Origin: Erodium maritimum | Taxonomy: Eukaryota > Streptophyta > Magnoliopsida > Geraniales > Geraniaceae | Length of the DNA: 64,000 nt | Direction: 5' to 3' | Assembly: GCA_963921825.1 (NCBI GenBank) | Contig: OY997593.1 | Span: 39,695,111 to 39,759,110, forward strand | Part shown: positions 43,001 through 54,817 of the stretch, piece after piece | Position numbering within the stretch: the first letter of the stretch is position 1 | Layout of the letters: the number at the start of each line of letters is the position of its first letter | Notes under the pieces: model-generated | What the model saw: only the letters and a program-made list of their open reading frames with translations | What the model was told of the DNA's origin: nothing | Database searches by the model: none | Program-made: the position numbers and the translations under genes

Positions 43001-44515
43001 CATATTTGAAGGAGACAACTGCATTAACTCTTCGTCTATAGGATGTGGTTGCTTGGAAAAAGCTAGTATTCCTGTCTCCTTCCGCCAACCAGTGTTTCTT
43101 CGCTCGCTGACGCCAAAAAGCTTCCTGGGCACACAAAGCCCTCTCGTATTGTACTTGCACAGCCTTCTTTTGGTTCATACCCGACCGGCCCATCCTACCA
43201 TTAAGGTTTGCTATCGTGCGCTAACACCATTTGATATGGTTAATATTCTTTCGGAAATGGTCCTTACCCCAGTTAACCTGGGCTATTCCAACATGGCTGA
43301 TAGTAGTACGGATCTGGTCCATCTTGTATTTGGTCTAATTTTCTTGAATAAGCTTCCCACACGTCGGGTCCTACGTCCAATGGGATTGGAATTTAAACTT
43401 CGGGGTAGCTTTATGTCTCACGTGCCGGGCTAATGACAAGAGAATAGGCCAATGATCCGACGTAGTGGTGTTTGTGTTGCTCATGTCCACATTGGGAAGA
43501 GAGTAGTAGAAATGACGCTTTATCAGTACTCTATCTAGCCTGGTTTGTATTCGGTCATCTAGTGTTCGTCCCCTAAACCAGGTGAATTGATAACCGGTAG
43601 GGAGACATCCACCAGGTCTAATTCATCCAAGACGTCCGGAAAGTCATCAACTAAGTATTGTGGGTACGAACCCCCTCATTTAGTTTCTCCTTGCCCCAAT
43701 ATAGCATTAAAATACCCAATAAGGACTTAGCTTGGCCGTGCCGGTTGGTGAAGCCGACGGAGTAAGTCCCAAGTGTGATACAGGTAATCCATGCGAGCTT
43801 CGCCATAGATGCCCGTAACTCGGAGGTTGGCATATCCCAGCGTTGAGATTTCTGAGCCAATAAAATGATCATCCCACTCTCTGATCCCCACATCAACTCC
43901 CTATACCCAGAAAAGTGCTAAACCACGTCCCGAATCAGAAGATGGAACAGAGAAGTGGTCATGGAAACCCATTGATTGAGTTAACAATCGAACATCCTGA
44001 TCAGAAGCAATGGTTTCCGATAAGAAAACAAGATTGAGGCTGTGCGTGCACAACAATTGACGAAGGTGCTGCTTATGGGGATCCGTTCCCAAACCTTAGT
44101 AATTCCATGAGACAATACGGAAATCGGGAGTAGGAGGCATGTTTCGAGGTCGGTGACCCGATCTTGGGTCATCTCGTCTCCAAAATTGGGCGTTCGTCGA
44201 GCTTGATACAGGTGAAAGGACAGGCAGAGAAACCTGTCTTGGAGTGGGGCCAGAGAGGTTAATCGGAGGCGGAGAGAGAGAGGGTGAGAGTGACAGCGGA
44301 GACGAAGTGGTAGAGGTCCGAACATGAGTCCATTTTCGGCGTTGCTGAGAAAAGGACCACGACTGGGGACCAGCCGAAAAGTGAGGAGGGGGAGAGGACC
44401 GCCTAGACGAGAGAGAGGAGTCGGACCTAGGCCGAAAACGACGGCGGCGGGGCGCCTGTGCTAAGGGCTTGGAAACCCTAACAAAGAGAGGCATTGATTC
44501 CAATCAGAAGTTTTT
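40049..44515 (-). mobile_element. LINE F: L1-clade LINE with C-terminal RNase H (minus strand)
   Basis: The element reads from 44515 to 40049 on the minus strand, with a short A tail (complement of the T-run at 40049-40055) and a perfect 12-bp duplication. The ORF1 body is missing, so the copy is 5'-truncated or begins with a short N-terminal part. Its protein sequence is clearly different from LINEs A-E. It has a single long ORF2 of EN-RT-zf-RNase H order, now interrupted many times. The perfect duplication beside a decayed ORF suggests that the copy was inserted in an already defective state or that the duplication has by chance stayed intact. Confidence 0.92.
40076..44503 (-). pseudogene. 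LINE F ORF2 remnant: EN-RT-zf-RNase H
   Basis: Minus-strand pieces in order: 44503-44092, a proline/serine-rich lead ending in FRIVSWNY, a stop, then GLGTDPHKQHLRQ, where the family has WNCRGLG; EN pieces around 44092-43651; the linker (AFWRQRAKKHWLAEGDRNTSFFQ, 43193-42984); RT at 42987-42340 (SPAKSPSSGGLNSRFYQ, SIKLDMSKAYNRVEW) and 42339-41789 (RGIRQGDPISPYLFLF, FFADDCYIF, YLGVPNMIGR); zf-RVT region (40945-40676, CTICGSHPISVTHLVVSCGFA); and an RNase H at 40441-40076 (ICIYLDAQVILHMI ... NKETHYLAREA). At least eight stops or frameshifts. RNase H at this position is known from one group of plant L1 elements. Confidence 0.88.
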
Positions 44516-44527
44516 ACTTATATAGTG
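44516..44527 (+). repeat. Target-site duplication of LINE F, right copy
   Basis: Identical to 40037-40048. Confidence 0.9.
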
Positions 44528-44631
44528 CTTTTGTTTTAATGCGATAACATGTTTAGCTCAATTTTGAACTTAAAAAGAATATTTGAATTGAATTTTCAGC
44601 ATTGATGCAGAACTCTATATATGAAACTATA

Positions 44632-45718
44632 GAGGAGAAATCTAATAGAAACCCCTCTTATCCTAAAAAATGTGTGAACCAATCCTAGTCATACACTATT
44701 AAGATCCAACATTCACCATAATGCCACACCATCACCCTAATCCCATCATAAACTCACGCCACTTTCTTCCTTTCTCACACAAGCAAGGGCATAATTGTAA
44801 TAGCATGATGTCATGTGCACAAGTGTCCATTTTTTCTTCAACAATTCACTAGTTTAATCATTCCCGCTTCGTTTCAACTCCGATGAGCTTCAAAGTTGCA
44901 CTAATATTTTTTGTTTTCCAAGGGCTTTAAATCAAGGTCAGTCATGAATATATTTTGAAGCACGGATATAAAAAGTTATATTGGGGTGATAAAAATAATT
45001 TTCAATGTTGATAAATTTTCACTAATAATTGTTTTATATCAAGGAATCTAACTAGTGCTAAATGTTGATAAAAAAAACATGTACTGAGGTGATAAAAAAC
45101 GAGTTCAAATTTGATAATAAGTGTGATAAACCATAGTTTAGTGTTGATAAAAAAACATGTGACGGGGCGATAAAACACATGTAATTTAGTGATAAACATA
45201 GTGTTTAGTGTTGATAAAACTAGTGTTTAGTGTTCATAAAAAAACATGTGAAGAGGTGATACAAATCATGTTCAGTTTTGAAAAATCAGGTGATAAAACT
45301 AGTGTTCGGTGTTGATAAAACCAGTGTAAAGTGTTGATAAAATTAGTGTAAAGTGTTGATAAAAATTACCGAGATATAATTTTTTTTTTAAATCAGTCCC
45401 AAAATAATTTTTTATTTCGTGCTTCAAAATATATTCATGACTGATCTTGATAGAAAGCCCTTGAAAAAACAAAAATATTGGAGCAAGTTTAAAGCCAATC
45501 GGATTTCAAACGAAGCGGGAAAAATTAAATTTGTCAATTGGTAAAAAAAATGATAGTTTTACCAAAAAGCCCCTACAACTTACCAAAAAAGTGCTATTTT
45601 TTTAGTCAACAAGTCAACAACTCAATTGCATCTCATCCATCCATTATTAAATTGGATGGCTTGGATTGGTTCATACGATTTTTACGTTAAGAGGTGATTT
45701 CTATTTGATTTCTTCTTT
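44632..45718. mobile_element. Mutator-like foldback element with minisatellite core
   Basis: GAAACTATA flanks both ends (44623-44631 and 45719-45727), a perfect 9-bp duplication as expected for Mutator-like elements. The outer arms (GAGGAGAAATCTAATAGAAA against the complement of TTTCTATTTGATTTCTTCTT) and inner arms (44880-45000 against 45385-45530) are imperfect inverted repeats over most of 350 bp. The middle is a tandem array. There is no coding frame and no transposase. Confidence 0.82.
45000..45370 (+). repeat. Minisatellite of GTGTTGATAAAA units
   Basis: About 13 imperfect units of 20-35 bp around TTTAGTGTTGATAAAAC and CATGTGA.GAGGTGATAAA. Two types alternate at first and the array ends in four uniform AGTGTTGATAAAACTAGTGT-like units. 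Confidence 0.75.
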
Positions 45719-45727
45719 GAAACTATA

Positions 45728-46198
45728 TATATATATATATAAAACAAAGCTAAAAAACAGAGGGGAACAAAAATTATAAATTGGAGCAATACGAATTGTG
45801 GTTGAATCTTGTGTCGATGTGTATAGATTTGTTTAAAGGGAGATGTGTGTTGATTGGTTGAATCTGGATTCGAGGAAGAACATTCACGAAGAAAGACGAA
45901 CAGTCAGGAAAAACTCGAATATGTGAAAACAGTAAAAATAATTTTCAATTTATTGTGTTAAATTTTTTGCTACAATTTTACGATAAATGAAATTTTTAAT
46001 TACTGAAAATAAAAACTAAATACATATTAAAAAAATATAAAAATGATATATATAAATTATAAAATTAATTATAAATAAAAATTACTGAAATAATATGAAA
46101 TATATGATAATTTGGTTAAATAAATAATTTATTTTTTAAAATATTTAATTTAATTTATTTTTTAAAATATTTAATTTAATTTATTTTTTAAATTAAAA
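45728..46198. repeat. AT-rich spacer with TA run and short tandem repeat
   Basis: A TA run lies at 45723-45742 and a 27-bp unit (TTTAATTTAATTTATTTTTT plus AAAATAT) is repeated about 2.5 times at 46118-46190. No gene. The same AT-rich tract resumes at 49860 after LINE D. Confidence 0.6.
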
Positions 46199-46461
46199 TT
46201 TTTTTTTTGATAAGCGAAATTTTTTATTAGGCATTCGTTCTATAAGCACATATAATTGAAGCAAAGAAAACGACCCTTAAGATAAGGGCCTTTCCTCCAA
46301 ACCATAACGGCTACAAGAGCAAACAACGATAAACTAAAAGAAAACAACAAAACACCCCACACCCACGACCACATACTAACGCAAAAGAAAAACACAAAAC
46401 CAACCACACTACACACACACACCACCGTCACGCCCTATCTGCACACACTCCCCGCCACCAC

Positions 46462-49400
46462 CTAACGGCCCGCTCTCCGACTTTTTGCCAAACACCACGC
46501 AGGATCCCTACACCACTCCTCAAAAGTCGATCCCTGTCGAAGTGCACCCGAATTCCAAACAAGACCAAAAGAATGATGCTTCACTTTGGTGATAACCTCA
46601 TCCACATAAACCATCACTGAATTAAAAGCCACCCCGTTCCGCACCAACCAAATATGCCAGAGAGTGAGATAACCCAACCAAATCGGCCTTATCAGGCCTC
46701 ACCTCCGCCCCTTCCAAAACATCCATCAGAGCTTCCGCCGACACCTGCTCCCACACCTCCAAATCACGATCAAACCCAACTCTCCAATGCCCTAAGCTCC
46801 AAAAATGAGCCACCTTAGCAAACTTCGCCGAGGAGACCACATATAAATCCGGGAACCAGAACCGCAAGGGGATCTCCCCTATCCACAAGTCCTCCCAAAA
46901 AGAGATTGTGTCCCCCTTCCCCAACGACCAATGAACACCCTGGTTACCAAAGAGTTCTCTAAACCTCGGATCAGAGGCTAAATAAACGATATGAGACACC
47001 AAAAATGAAGATCCCGGTTTATCAACCTTGGAAAAGTCCCAATCGGCCAGGTCCCAACAAAATAAGGCACAAATAATCTTCTTCCACAAAGAGTCTTCCT
47101 CCGAAGCAAACCTCCACCACCACTTAGCCAACAAACTCACATTCATTGCTTCTAACCTCCGGATACCAAGTCCTCCTTCTTCCCTACTCCTACCCACCTT
47201 ACTCCACCGAACCTTGCAGAACATTTTCCCTGTGTAGGGATTAGTCCACAAAAACCGTCTCTGCCAAGCTTCAAGAACCGCTACCACCTTCTTATGAGCT
47301 TTAATAAGGGACATAAAAAATAAAGGTAGAGCAGAAAGAGTCGACTTTACCAATACTATGCGACCGGCCATGTTCAGATTCTTAAGCTTCCACAATCCCA
47401 AGGACTTCTTGAATTTCTCAACAATAGGATCCCACGACGTCACTCTCCTCGGGTTTTCCCCCAACCAAAACCCGAGATACTTCATAGGAAAAGACCCCAC
47501 CTAGCAACCAAGCACACTAGTCACATCCACCTCAGAGCAAGCGGTCTCGTTTAGGATTACCGCTATAGATTTGTGAAAATTAATCTATAGGCCGGATCCC
47601 TTTTGAAACTGCTCCAATAGGTCCTTAACAAAAGCCAACCCACCCAAATCCCCCTTAATAAACAGGAAGGTGTCATCTGCAAACTGCAGATGTGACAAGG
47701 TCAAACCCGCTGAGCCGACCTCCACCCCGCTAACAAAGCCACACCGAGACCCATCCTCCAACAACTGATGCAACCCCTTTGTTGCAACCAAAAATAAGAA
47801 AGGAGATAAGGGACACCCCTGGAGAATTCCATTAGTAATAGGGAAGTCACCACTGGGGATCCGTTAATAAGCACCGACACATGTACCCGGAAGCAACCCT
47901 GCATCCAACCTCTCCACTTCCTCCCAAACCCCATCTCCTCCAAAACCCGATCAATATAGCCCAAATGTATCTTGTCATAAGCCTTATCAAAGTCCAACTT
48001 AAGTAATATGACCTCTTCCTTCGACCACTTCAGCTTATGGATCACTCTGAGGCTATTAGCACTCCATCAACCAGCTGCCTACCTGCCATAAAACCGCTCT
48101 GTGTATCACTAATTAGCCCTGGAAGGACCCTCTTCAGCCGGTTAGCTAGCAACTTCGCCAAAATCTTATACGGCCCTGATATGAGGCTTATAGGCCTATA
48201 ATCATCAAAGCTCACTGCAGCTCCTGATTTACGGATTAGAGTCAGAAATGACGAATTAATCCCTTTACCAATCTTCCCCGAGTCTTGAAAGGCCAACAAG
48301 AAACTAGTGGCATCAACCCCAATCACGCTCCAACACACCTGAAAAAACCTTAACTAGAAACCATCCGGACCGGGTGCCTTATCCCACCATACGCCTTCAC
48401 TGCCCTTAAGATCTCATCGACCTCAAAATCAGCTTGAAGCCACTCTACCTGAACAGCCGAAAGGGTCGTAAAAGGAAGAGCCGACAAGTTAACAGAAATA
48501 TTCGGATCCATCGAGAACCTGGCCGAAAAATGCTCAACAACGGCTCGCTTAATTTCCACAAGAGTAGACAAAGAGGCATTCCCTACACGGATCCGCGCAA
48601 CCCTGTTCCTAGTTGCCCTGAAATTTTCCACACGATGGAAAAAGCGAGTGCACCGATCTCCCCACTTAAACCACTAAAACCTGGCTTTCTGACTCCACAC
48701 CTTTGCTAACCACCTCTGTTTCTGTAACAACATAGCCCTACACAAGGCCCTCTTCTCCATTTCCTCCCTCGTCAAAGACCTACTGTCCAGAATACCATCC
48801 CAACCTTCCAACTCGGATGCCAACCTGTCCACCTCCGTCTCCAGTTTACCAAAGACCTCCCTGTTCCACACCTGCAGGTCTCGTCTCAACCACTTCAGCT
48901 TAGACCACAGAACAAAATCAGGATCTCCTTCAACAACGTATGACTCCCACAACATCCTGACCGTTGGTAAAAAAGTCTTATGTTCAACCCAAGCATTAAG
49001 AAAGCGAGCTGGTTTCGGTCCCCAGTTCACCATCTCAATACCCAACACCACCGGCCTGTGATCCGAAACCCCTAGGGGGAAGCCCCTTTGCTCCAAGACA
49101 CCAAAAGCTGAAAGTGCTTCCGGGGACACCAAGAAACGGTCCAACCTAGATGCCTTTGACCCTATATCATACCAAGTAAATTTGGCACCAACAACGTTCA
49201 AGTCAACCAAATTCATATTGTTCACAAAGTCACCAAAAGCCAAACAATCAACCCGGTTAAATCTACTACCATGCCTTTCATCTGCTGAAAAAACCGAGTT
49301 GAAATCCCCTCCAACAAACAATAAATCATGCATGCAGGCCCTTAGGTTACAGAGCGAGGCCCAATATCCAACTCTCTCTTACGGACTACATGGGGCATAA

Positions 49401-49726
49401 ACATTCACAAAGCTCACAGGGGCATTTGTGCTCACATGAACACCATTCCAACATATCAAATTATGAATAAGAAAAGAGTCTGTCTTGGCAAAGGACAAGA
49501 GATTCCATGCCAATAAGACCCCACTTGCCGTACCCACTGATGGCACCCATTCACACTCCCACCCAACTCCCATACCACAACTTCACAAGACCGAGGAATC
49601 AATCGTACCCAACTTAGTTTCATGAATCATAACAATATCAACACAATTTGCAACAATAAACTTCTTAACGCAGTTCCGTTTAGCATCGGAATGCAAACCT
49701 CTCACGTTCCACGTGAGGAAACGCAT
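46462..49726 (-). pseudogene. LINE D ORF2 remnant: complete domain order, several breaks
   Basis: ORF2 begins MRFLTWNVRGLHSDAKRN at 49726 on the minus strand. The endonuclease shows SFVNVYAPCSP, GGDFNSVF and SDHRPVVL. The linker has LAKVWSQKARF. The RT shows DDYRPISLISGPYK, KLDFDKAYDKI, HLQFADDTFLFIK and LGFWLGENPRRVTSW, then the long open stretch 47500-46622 (GGLGIRRLEAMNVSLLAKWWWRF). The zf region is mostly lost. It falls into at least seven open pieces (49573-49379, 49333-48674, 48631-48350, 48338-48042, 48045-47701, 47791-47585, 47500-46622), so about seven stops or frameshifts. It is GC-richer than the other LINEs. Confidence 0.9.
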
Positions 49727-49734
49727 TATGCAAA

Positions 49735-49855
49735 ATCACAAGTACGATCCCAAGACGGGATCAACGGGGGTACCTGAATCTAGCAGCTCCTCGTCAGTAT
49801 CACTAAACTCCTCTTCCTGCAAGACCCGTTGTGGAATCTCCAGGTCAAGCGAGTC
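49735..49855 (-). pseudogene. LINE D ORF1 C-terminal tail
   Basis: On the minus strand FDSLDLEIPQRVLQEEEF-SDTDEELLDSG leads to a stop (TGA at 49738-49736), nine bases before the ORF2 ATG. It aligns with the FDSLEIENNQ... tail of LINE A ORF1. So in this family ORF1 and ORF2 are adjacent with small gaps or overlaps. Confidence 0.75.
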
Positions 49856-49859
49856 AAAT

Positions 49860-50284
49860 TAGAAAATATAAATTAAATAAAAAGAATAAAAGTTAAAAAA
49901 TATAAAAGTAATTAAAATTTATGAAATTAAGGAATATAAAAAATTAATAATATAAAATAATTAAAATTTAAGAAATTAAGGAAAATAAAAATAAATAACA
50001 ATTATTAAATTTTTTTAATGATATTATTAATAATTAATTAAAATGATAATGAAATTAAATATAGTTAAAAGGGTGAAACAGTCTTTTTACATTTAAGTCA
50101 ATAGTCAACTAAAATGATAAAGGGTAAAATGGACATTTCACTTTGGTCTGTTAGTTTTTTAACCCCATCAGCTCAAAACGTTCGTGGACAGAACATTTGG
50201 GGTACCAAATTGGAATAAAAATTCATAACGGTACCATATCATTCGTGGACAAAACATTTGGGTACCAAATCGTAAATAACCCTT
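49860..50284. repeat. AT-rich spacer with a 54-bp-spaced direct repeat
   Basis: 49860-50080 is AT-rich without structure. At 50190 and 50244 the phrase CGTGGACARAACATTTGGGTACCAAAT occurs twice, 54 bp apart. It could be the end of an unrecognised transposon. No gene. Confidence 0.5.
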
Positions 50285-51166
50285 TTTTTGAGCGAAAGGT
50301 ACGAAATTTCATTAATCAAATTGTGTAATGACAATAAAGTGCACCAGAGACTCTCTGACCACGGAGAACAAGGTAAGAACACTTAAGAATGTTCGCTACT
50401 TTACACAATAGTACTGTCCTTTATGATTTTGAATTGGTGCCCCATGGGCAAGGACAGAATATGGGTGGGGGGGAACGGGGTACCGAAGATCAGAGACCTC
50501 GACGGTAATGGTGATGGTGGGAGGCAAAGCATCGTCTAGGGACCCCTCCCAGGGCCAGTCCCTGATGCACCCCTCCCTAAGGAAATTCTCGATTTCATGT
50601 TTAGTAGGCATGGCGGCGACGGTTGCAGGGACGTCGACTACTTCACGTGGCTTGACGGTTGGTTGACGTCCTCGGTTGTTTCTTCTCCAAGCAACTCCCT
50701 CCCCGCCTTCCTTCTTCCAAACCCTAGTTCGCCGGCCCAAATTTTCCACAACCTTGCTCTGGATATTCCTCTCTCGGGTGGCACGACTTCTAGGGTTACG
50801 CCTCCACTATGCCTTGCTCTAACCCTGGCCTTGGCTCCTCCTCTCCCTCGTATGCCTCAGTGGAGGCCAAGGAGGTGGGAACAACGATGGCTGCTTCAGT
50901 GGCGACTGCGGACGTAGTGCCTAAAGAGAAGGACAAAGGTAGGTTACCTCGCAGAGAATGGAGATCCTCTAATCCCGACCTAGCAGCAACAGAAGAGGAA
51001 GAGGAACAGGTAGAACGCCATGGCAGCGAAGACGAGGGACTGTAACTACACCGGGAGGGGTGGAGATTGGGTTGGGGTGAGGCGCAGTAAGGCGACGCCG
51101 AAACCCTAGTAGAGCTCTTCTCCATTCACAGTACTTACAATTATGATTTTCGATTTGTGGTTTAGT
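50285..51166 (-). mobile_element. Short retroposon 'H' with LINE-type 3' end (minus strand)
   Basis: On the minus strand the 882-bp unit ends in TTTCGTACCTTTCGCTC plus a short A-run and is flanked by TAAATAACCCTT (50273-50284) and TAAATGACCCTT (51167-51178), a 12-bp duplication with one mismatch. Two frames are seen: 51125-50796, rich in S/P, starting near the 5' end, and 50749-50396, ending NHKGQYYCVK. I recognise no RT, endonuclease or RRM. It may be a deletion derivative of a LINE or a retroposed host message. A LINE supplied the machinery either way. Confidence 0.7.
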
Positions 51167-51178
51167 TAAATGACCCTT

Positions 51179-52139
51179 AAAATTTTATTCTTAACTTTAC
51201 CCTTCAAAATTATATTTACTTAAATCATTTTTTTATTAAATTGCATTCAATATTCAGTTGGTGGTATGTATTTAATTATATTTTTGTATTAATTTGCTAT
51301 ATTGCTTCGTCTTCGTTGCTGCCCCGATATCGTACTATGCTCACTTACCATCGTTTCGAGCTTTTGTGTTCGCTCTTCTTCTACGTATTGGAGCAACCCT
51401 ACAGTTTGCAGGTTCGATTCATGATAAAGGATGTCATCCTGCTCTACCGAAGATCGTCAAACTCAGTGAGTACATATCCCTAATTCTTAATTTTTGATTT
51501 CAATTCTTAATCCTCACCTCTTAATTTTCAGAAATATGTATATATTTAGATATTGATATAGCTAAGATTATGTTTTTATGGCTTGAAACCTAAATTTTAA
51601 TGGTTGAATGTAATTTTTGATTGCAAATTTTCTAGACGGACAGAAAAGACTAAATCGATAGTGTGGGAGTCTCTGTATTCCTAGTATGGGTTGAATTTTA
51701 TCCAACTTGGGATATTTATTGCTAGTAGTGGGATGAAAAATACCCAGACTGAGAGTCTGTATTCCTAGTAATGGACTTAAATTCACCAAACTAGGAATCA
51801 CATCATAATTGTAATAAATATGGATGTGTACGTAATTTATGTATTGATGTAGTTAAGATTATAAACCAAGTTTTAATGTCATGAAACATGAATGAAATAG
51901 TTTGAGTGAACTCTGCATTTGGAAAACTCCAATAGTGAGCTGAAATTTTCCCAACCCGTGAGCCGTATTGCTAGTAATGTGATAAAATCTCCCTAACCTG
52001 TGAGTCTGTATTCCCAGTAATGTGATAAAATCTATCCAACCTGAGAGTTGGTATTGTTGAAACAGGCCAGGTATTCCCAATACTAGGATTAATTATGCTT
52101 TTATTTATCACGCACCGGGTATTGTTGAACTAAGAGTAT
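51179..52139. repeat. Degenerate repeated phrase in non-coding DNA
   Basis: From 51660 to 52080 a phrase like GAGTCTGTATTCCTAGTAATG, followed by AAA or ATC and CCAACCTG, recurs about six times at uneven steps of 55-85 bp, strongly diverged. The rest (51179-51650) shows nothing I recognise. It may be the upstream region of the Mutator-like element that follows. Confidence 0.5.
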
Positions 52140-52163
52140 ATGTATAATGTAACTGGAGTAGAA

Positions 52164-52980
52164 ATGGGTAAAGTGAAAGTATTAATCTATGTTGTATGGG
52201 GTGGGGAATACATCGAAAAAGATCGAATTTGTACTTGGATACCAAGTATTGATGCCAAAGTTTTTGGGTTCGTGGTTGATGAGACGTCGATGAAGTTGGT
52301 TCTAGAGAAGTTGTATACACTTATTGGAGTGGACGAAAAGGACATAGAACTGAAAGTCAATTACCTGATAATGAACTCGGCTAACGGTGTTGTGCAAAAA
52401 ATTCCGATAGTAGCTGATTTAGGTCTTGAGGTTTATAGGATGCTATGTGGAAGTGTTGATCAGAGCAGTAGTAGAGGCGTAGTACATGTGGAGCTTATAA
52501 AGAAAGAAGAGGCTCGTGGTGCGGAACCTGCACCCTCTCCTGTTATAGACGATAATTACTTAGACCAGGATGTGGTGAGTCGGTTGCCTGTGAACGACGA
52601 CGCAAGAAATGTTCCTGTGAATAAGTTAAATGGTGTACACAATGAACGGCTTTGTGTTGACAGCTTCCTATTGCAGTGAATGGAGAGTTACATGTTTCTA
52701 TTGGAAAACCACCCGACTTACATGTTGACAAGGGGCGTTGGTGAAGGAACGAGCAAACTGGAGTGGTGTTTGTTTCACAGATGGGTCGGACTTGGCAGTC
52801 GGTCAAGAGTTTCAGTCAAAAATAGAGCTTGTCAGAAAGTTGAGGTGTGTGGCAAAGAATTATAAGTATATGTTTGAGTTGTGAAATTTGTTAGATCAAA
52901 TCCAAAAATTTATGTTAGACAATGTAGGGAGAGGATTTGTCTATGAATGGTGCGTACAACAGTAGTAAACAAATCAGTAG
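52164..52980 (+). pseudogene. MuDR-like transposase N-terminal region (Mutator-like element)
   Basis: The frame 52164-52679 starts MGKVKVLIYVVWGGEYIE and continues GVDEKDIELKVNYLIM, the PB1-like N-terminus of plant MuDR/MULE transposases, followed by an acidic-polar linker. After a stop and a frame change, 52755-52880 encodes NWSGVCFTDGSDLAVGQEFQSK and VAKNYKYMFEL, the start of the Mutator DNA-binding region (family pattern FxDGxELxVGQ.F). The catalytic DDE part is not in the window. I prefer the ATG at 52164 over 52140 because the family starts MGKVK. The copy is truncated and frameshifted. Confidence 0.75.
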
Positions 52981-53548
52981 GCTTCTCTATAATAATGTAC
53001 CGCAATAAGTACCCTTGCTTCGTCAAGGGTGTATGAGAGAACGGGGAATCAGTTGTACGAAATTATAGACATCAACTTGCGGGTGAGATAAGCACACCAA
53101 GATCTTGAGACTATAATACATTCATGAACATGGAAAGATTTGTTATAATTTTCCCTAGTTTTATACATGTTTCTCATGTGTTATCACAACTTTTAAAGTG
53201 TTGTAACCGATCTAAATATTTAAATACCGGAACTGTATAAAAAAGCACGTTGGATTAAGCAAATACCCATGCAGGTTTGCCTGATAGTCTATAACAAAAT
53301 ACTATTGCAGGTTAAAAACACTTTCAGTCTACCAAAATACAAAAGTTTGGACTCTCGTCCAAAAATTACAAAAGTAACAAAATGCATGTTCTTCTTCATC
53401 TAATCTTCATGTGGATCATCTTAATCAGCATCATCTTTATCAACTTCATGGCTGCCTTCCACAACATCTTCTTTGGCCTTTACATCTGCTGCGTCTTCCT
53501 CTTCTTCCATCTTTCTCTCCTTTGTGGCCTTGTTCTCCTTTGCGGTCA

Positions 53549-54817
53549 AGTGGTTCTGGCGTTTTGCAAACGAACATGACTCTTTCTGGAAACGATTTGT
53601 CTGCGAAAAATACGGGTGGGATTCGGACTCCTGGGACTTGACCGCAGTTGATAAGCCGAATTCTTCGTCCATTTTTACCCATATCATATCTTTGGCCTCC
53701 GATATTGGGTTTTCGCTATTATTTGGACCTCAAAGTTTGTATTGGAAAGTGGGAAGGGGAAGTCGGGTTCGGTTTTGGGAGGACACTTGGCTTGGGAGCT
53801 CCCCTTTATCCTTCCAGTACCCCCTTTTATACTCCCCTTTATCCTTCCAGTACCCCCGTTTATACTCCCTTTCGGTTTTGAAGTACCGCAGGATTAGTGA
53901 GTTCGTTTCAGGCGGTATGTGGTCCCTAATCTTTCGCAGAACCTGTTTTGTTTGGGAAGAGCGGGAAGTGCAGAGGTTGCTTTCTTCGTTGGGATCTTTT
54001 CAGTTTCGGCCAGATTGTGAAGACACTCTAGTATGGTCAAAAGCTTCGCTTTTTAGCACGAAGACGGTTTATGGCCTGCTGGAAGACTCTCATCCTCCTT
54101 CTCCGCCTTGGTCTGGATTCTTATGGATTAAGAGATGGCCCCCAAAATATGCTATGCTGTTGTGGTTGATCCTCAATAACGCCATTCCCTCTATGGTTTT
54201 CTTAGAGAGTAGAGGCTGCAGAATCTCTCTTGCTGGTATGTTATGTAAATCCTGTAAGCTAGTTTTTGAGGATGTAGATCATATTTTTCTGCACTGTCCT
54301 TTTGCATGGGAGTTATGGTCTTCAGTTTATCGTTGGTGGGGTATTATGTGTATCCACGACTTCTCTTTTTCTTCTACTTTCATGGGCTGGACTGGACTGT
54401 GGAAGAGGGGTCGGAGACTTGTTTGGCTCAGAATGACCTATGTCACTGTCTGGATTCTGTGGTTGAGGAGAAATGGCCTGGTTTATAATTCGGTGGAGGA
54501 GACGTTGGAAGCAGTTTTCTTAAGGTTGCAGACGCTCAGTTTCTCTTTGTTTCGGATGGGGGGTCTGCTTAAACCTTACATATCCTTCGGTATTTGGCAG
54601 AAAGGTCCGCTGGACTGCTTTATTTGAGTTTTGCAGAAGTACTTTCTCCTTTTAGTTTTTATCTGCGAGTTTCGTACCTGTTCTTTGCAGATAATATTTG
54701 TGAACTTTTATTGTTTTGGTTCTTAGCAGGAACAACTATACTGGTTTGTTTCCTTGCTTTTCATTGTACTTCATCTTTAAAGTATAATGATATTTCCCCT
54801 CGATAATAAAAAAAAAC
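53549..54817 (+). mobile_element. LINE E: 3' portion of an L1-clade LINE
   Basis: The open stretch from 53549 to 54627 encodes the end of ORF2: KWFWRFANEHDSFWKRFVCEKYGWD, then the zf-RVT type region CKSCKLVFEDVDHIFLHCPFAWELW and YVTVWILWLRRNGLVYNS. The 3' UTR ends in CCTCGATAAT plus nine A's at about 54817. A 33-bp tandem duplication (TATCCTTCCAGTACCCCCTT, 53803-53870) repeats YSPLSFQYP in frame. The flanks GGAGAACAAGG and GGAGCAACATG (minus-strand reading) could be a diverged target duplication. Only the last third of ORF2 is present, and it is open, which is unusual among the copies here. Confidence 0.88.

Larger units (their letters stand above)
46199..49855 (-). mobile_element. LINE D: L1-clade LINE, truncated in ORF1 (minus strand)
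   Basis: The 3' tail is the T-run at 46199-46208 followed by GATAAGCGAAA. The 5' edge lies in the last 40 codons of ORF1. AAATTAAAA (46190-46198) and AAATTAGAAAA (49856-49866) flank the copy and are probably the diverged target duplication. It lies within an AT-rich tract that continues on both sides. Confidence 0.9.
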
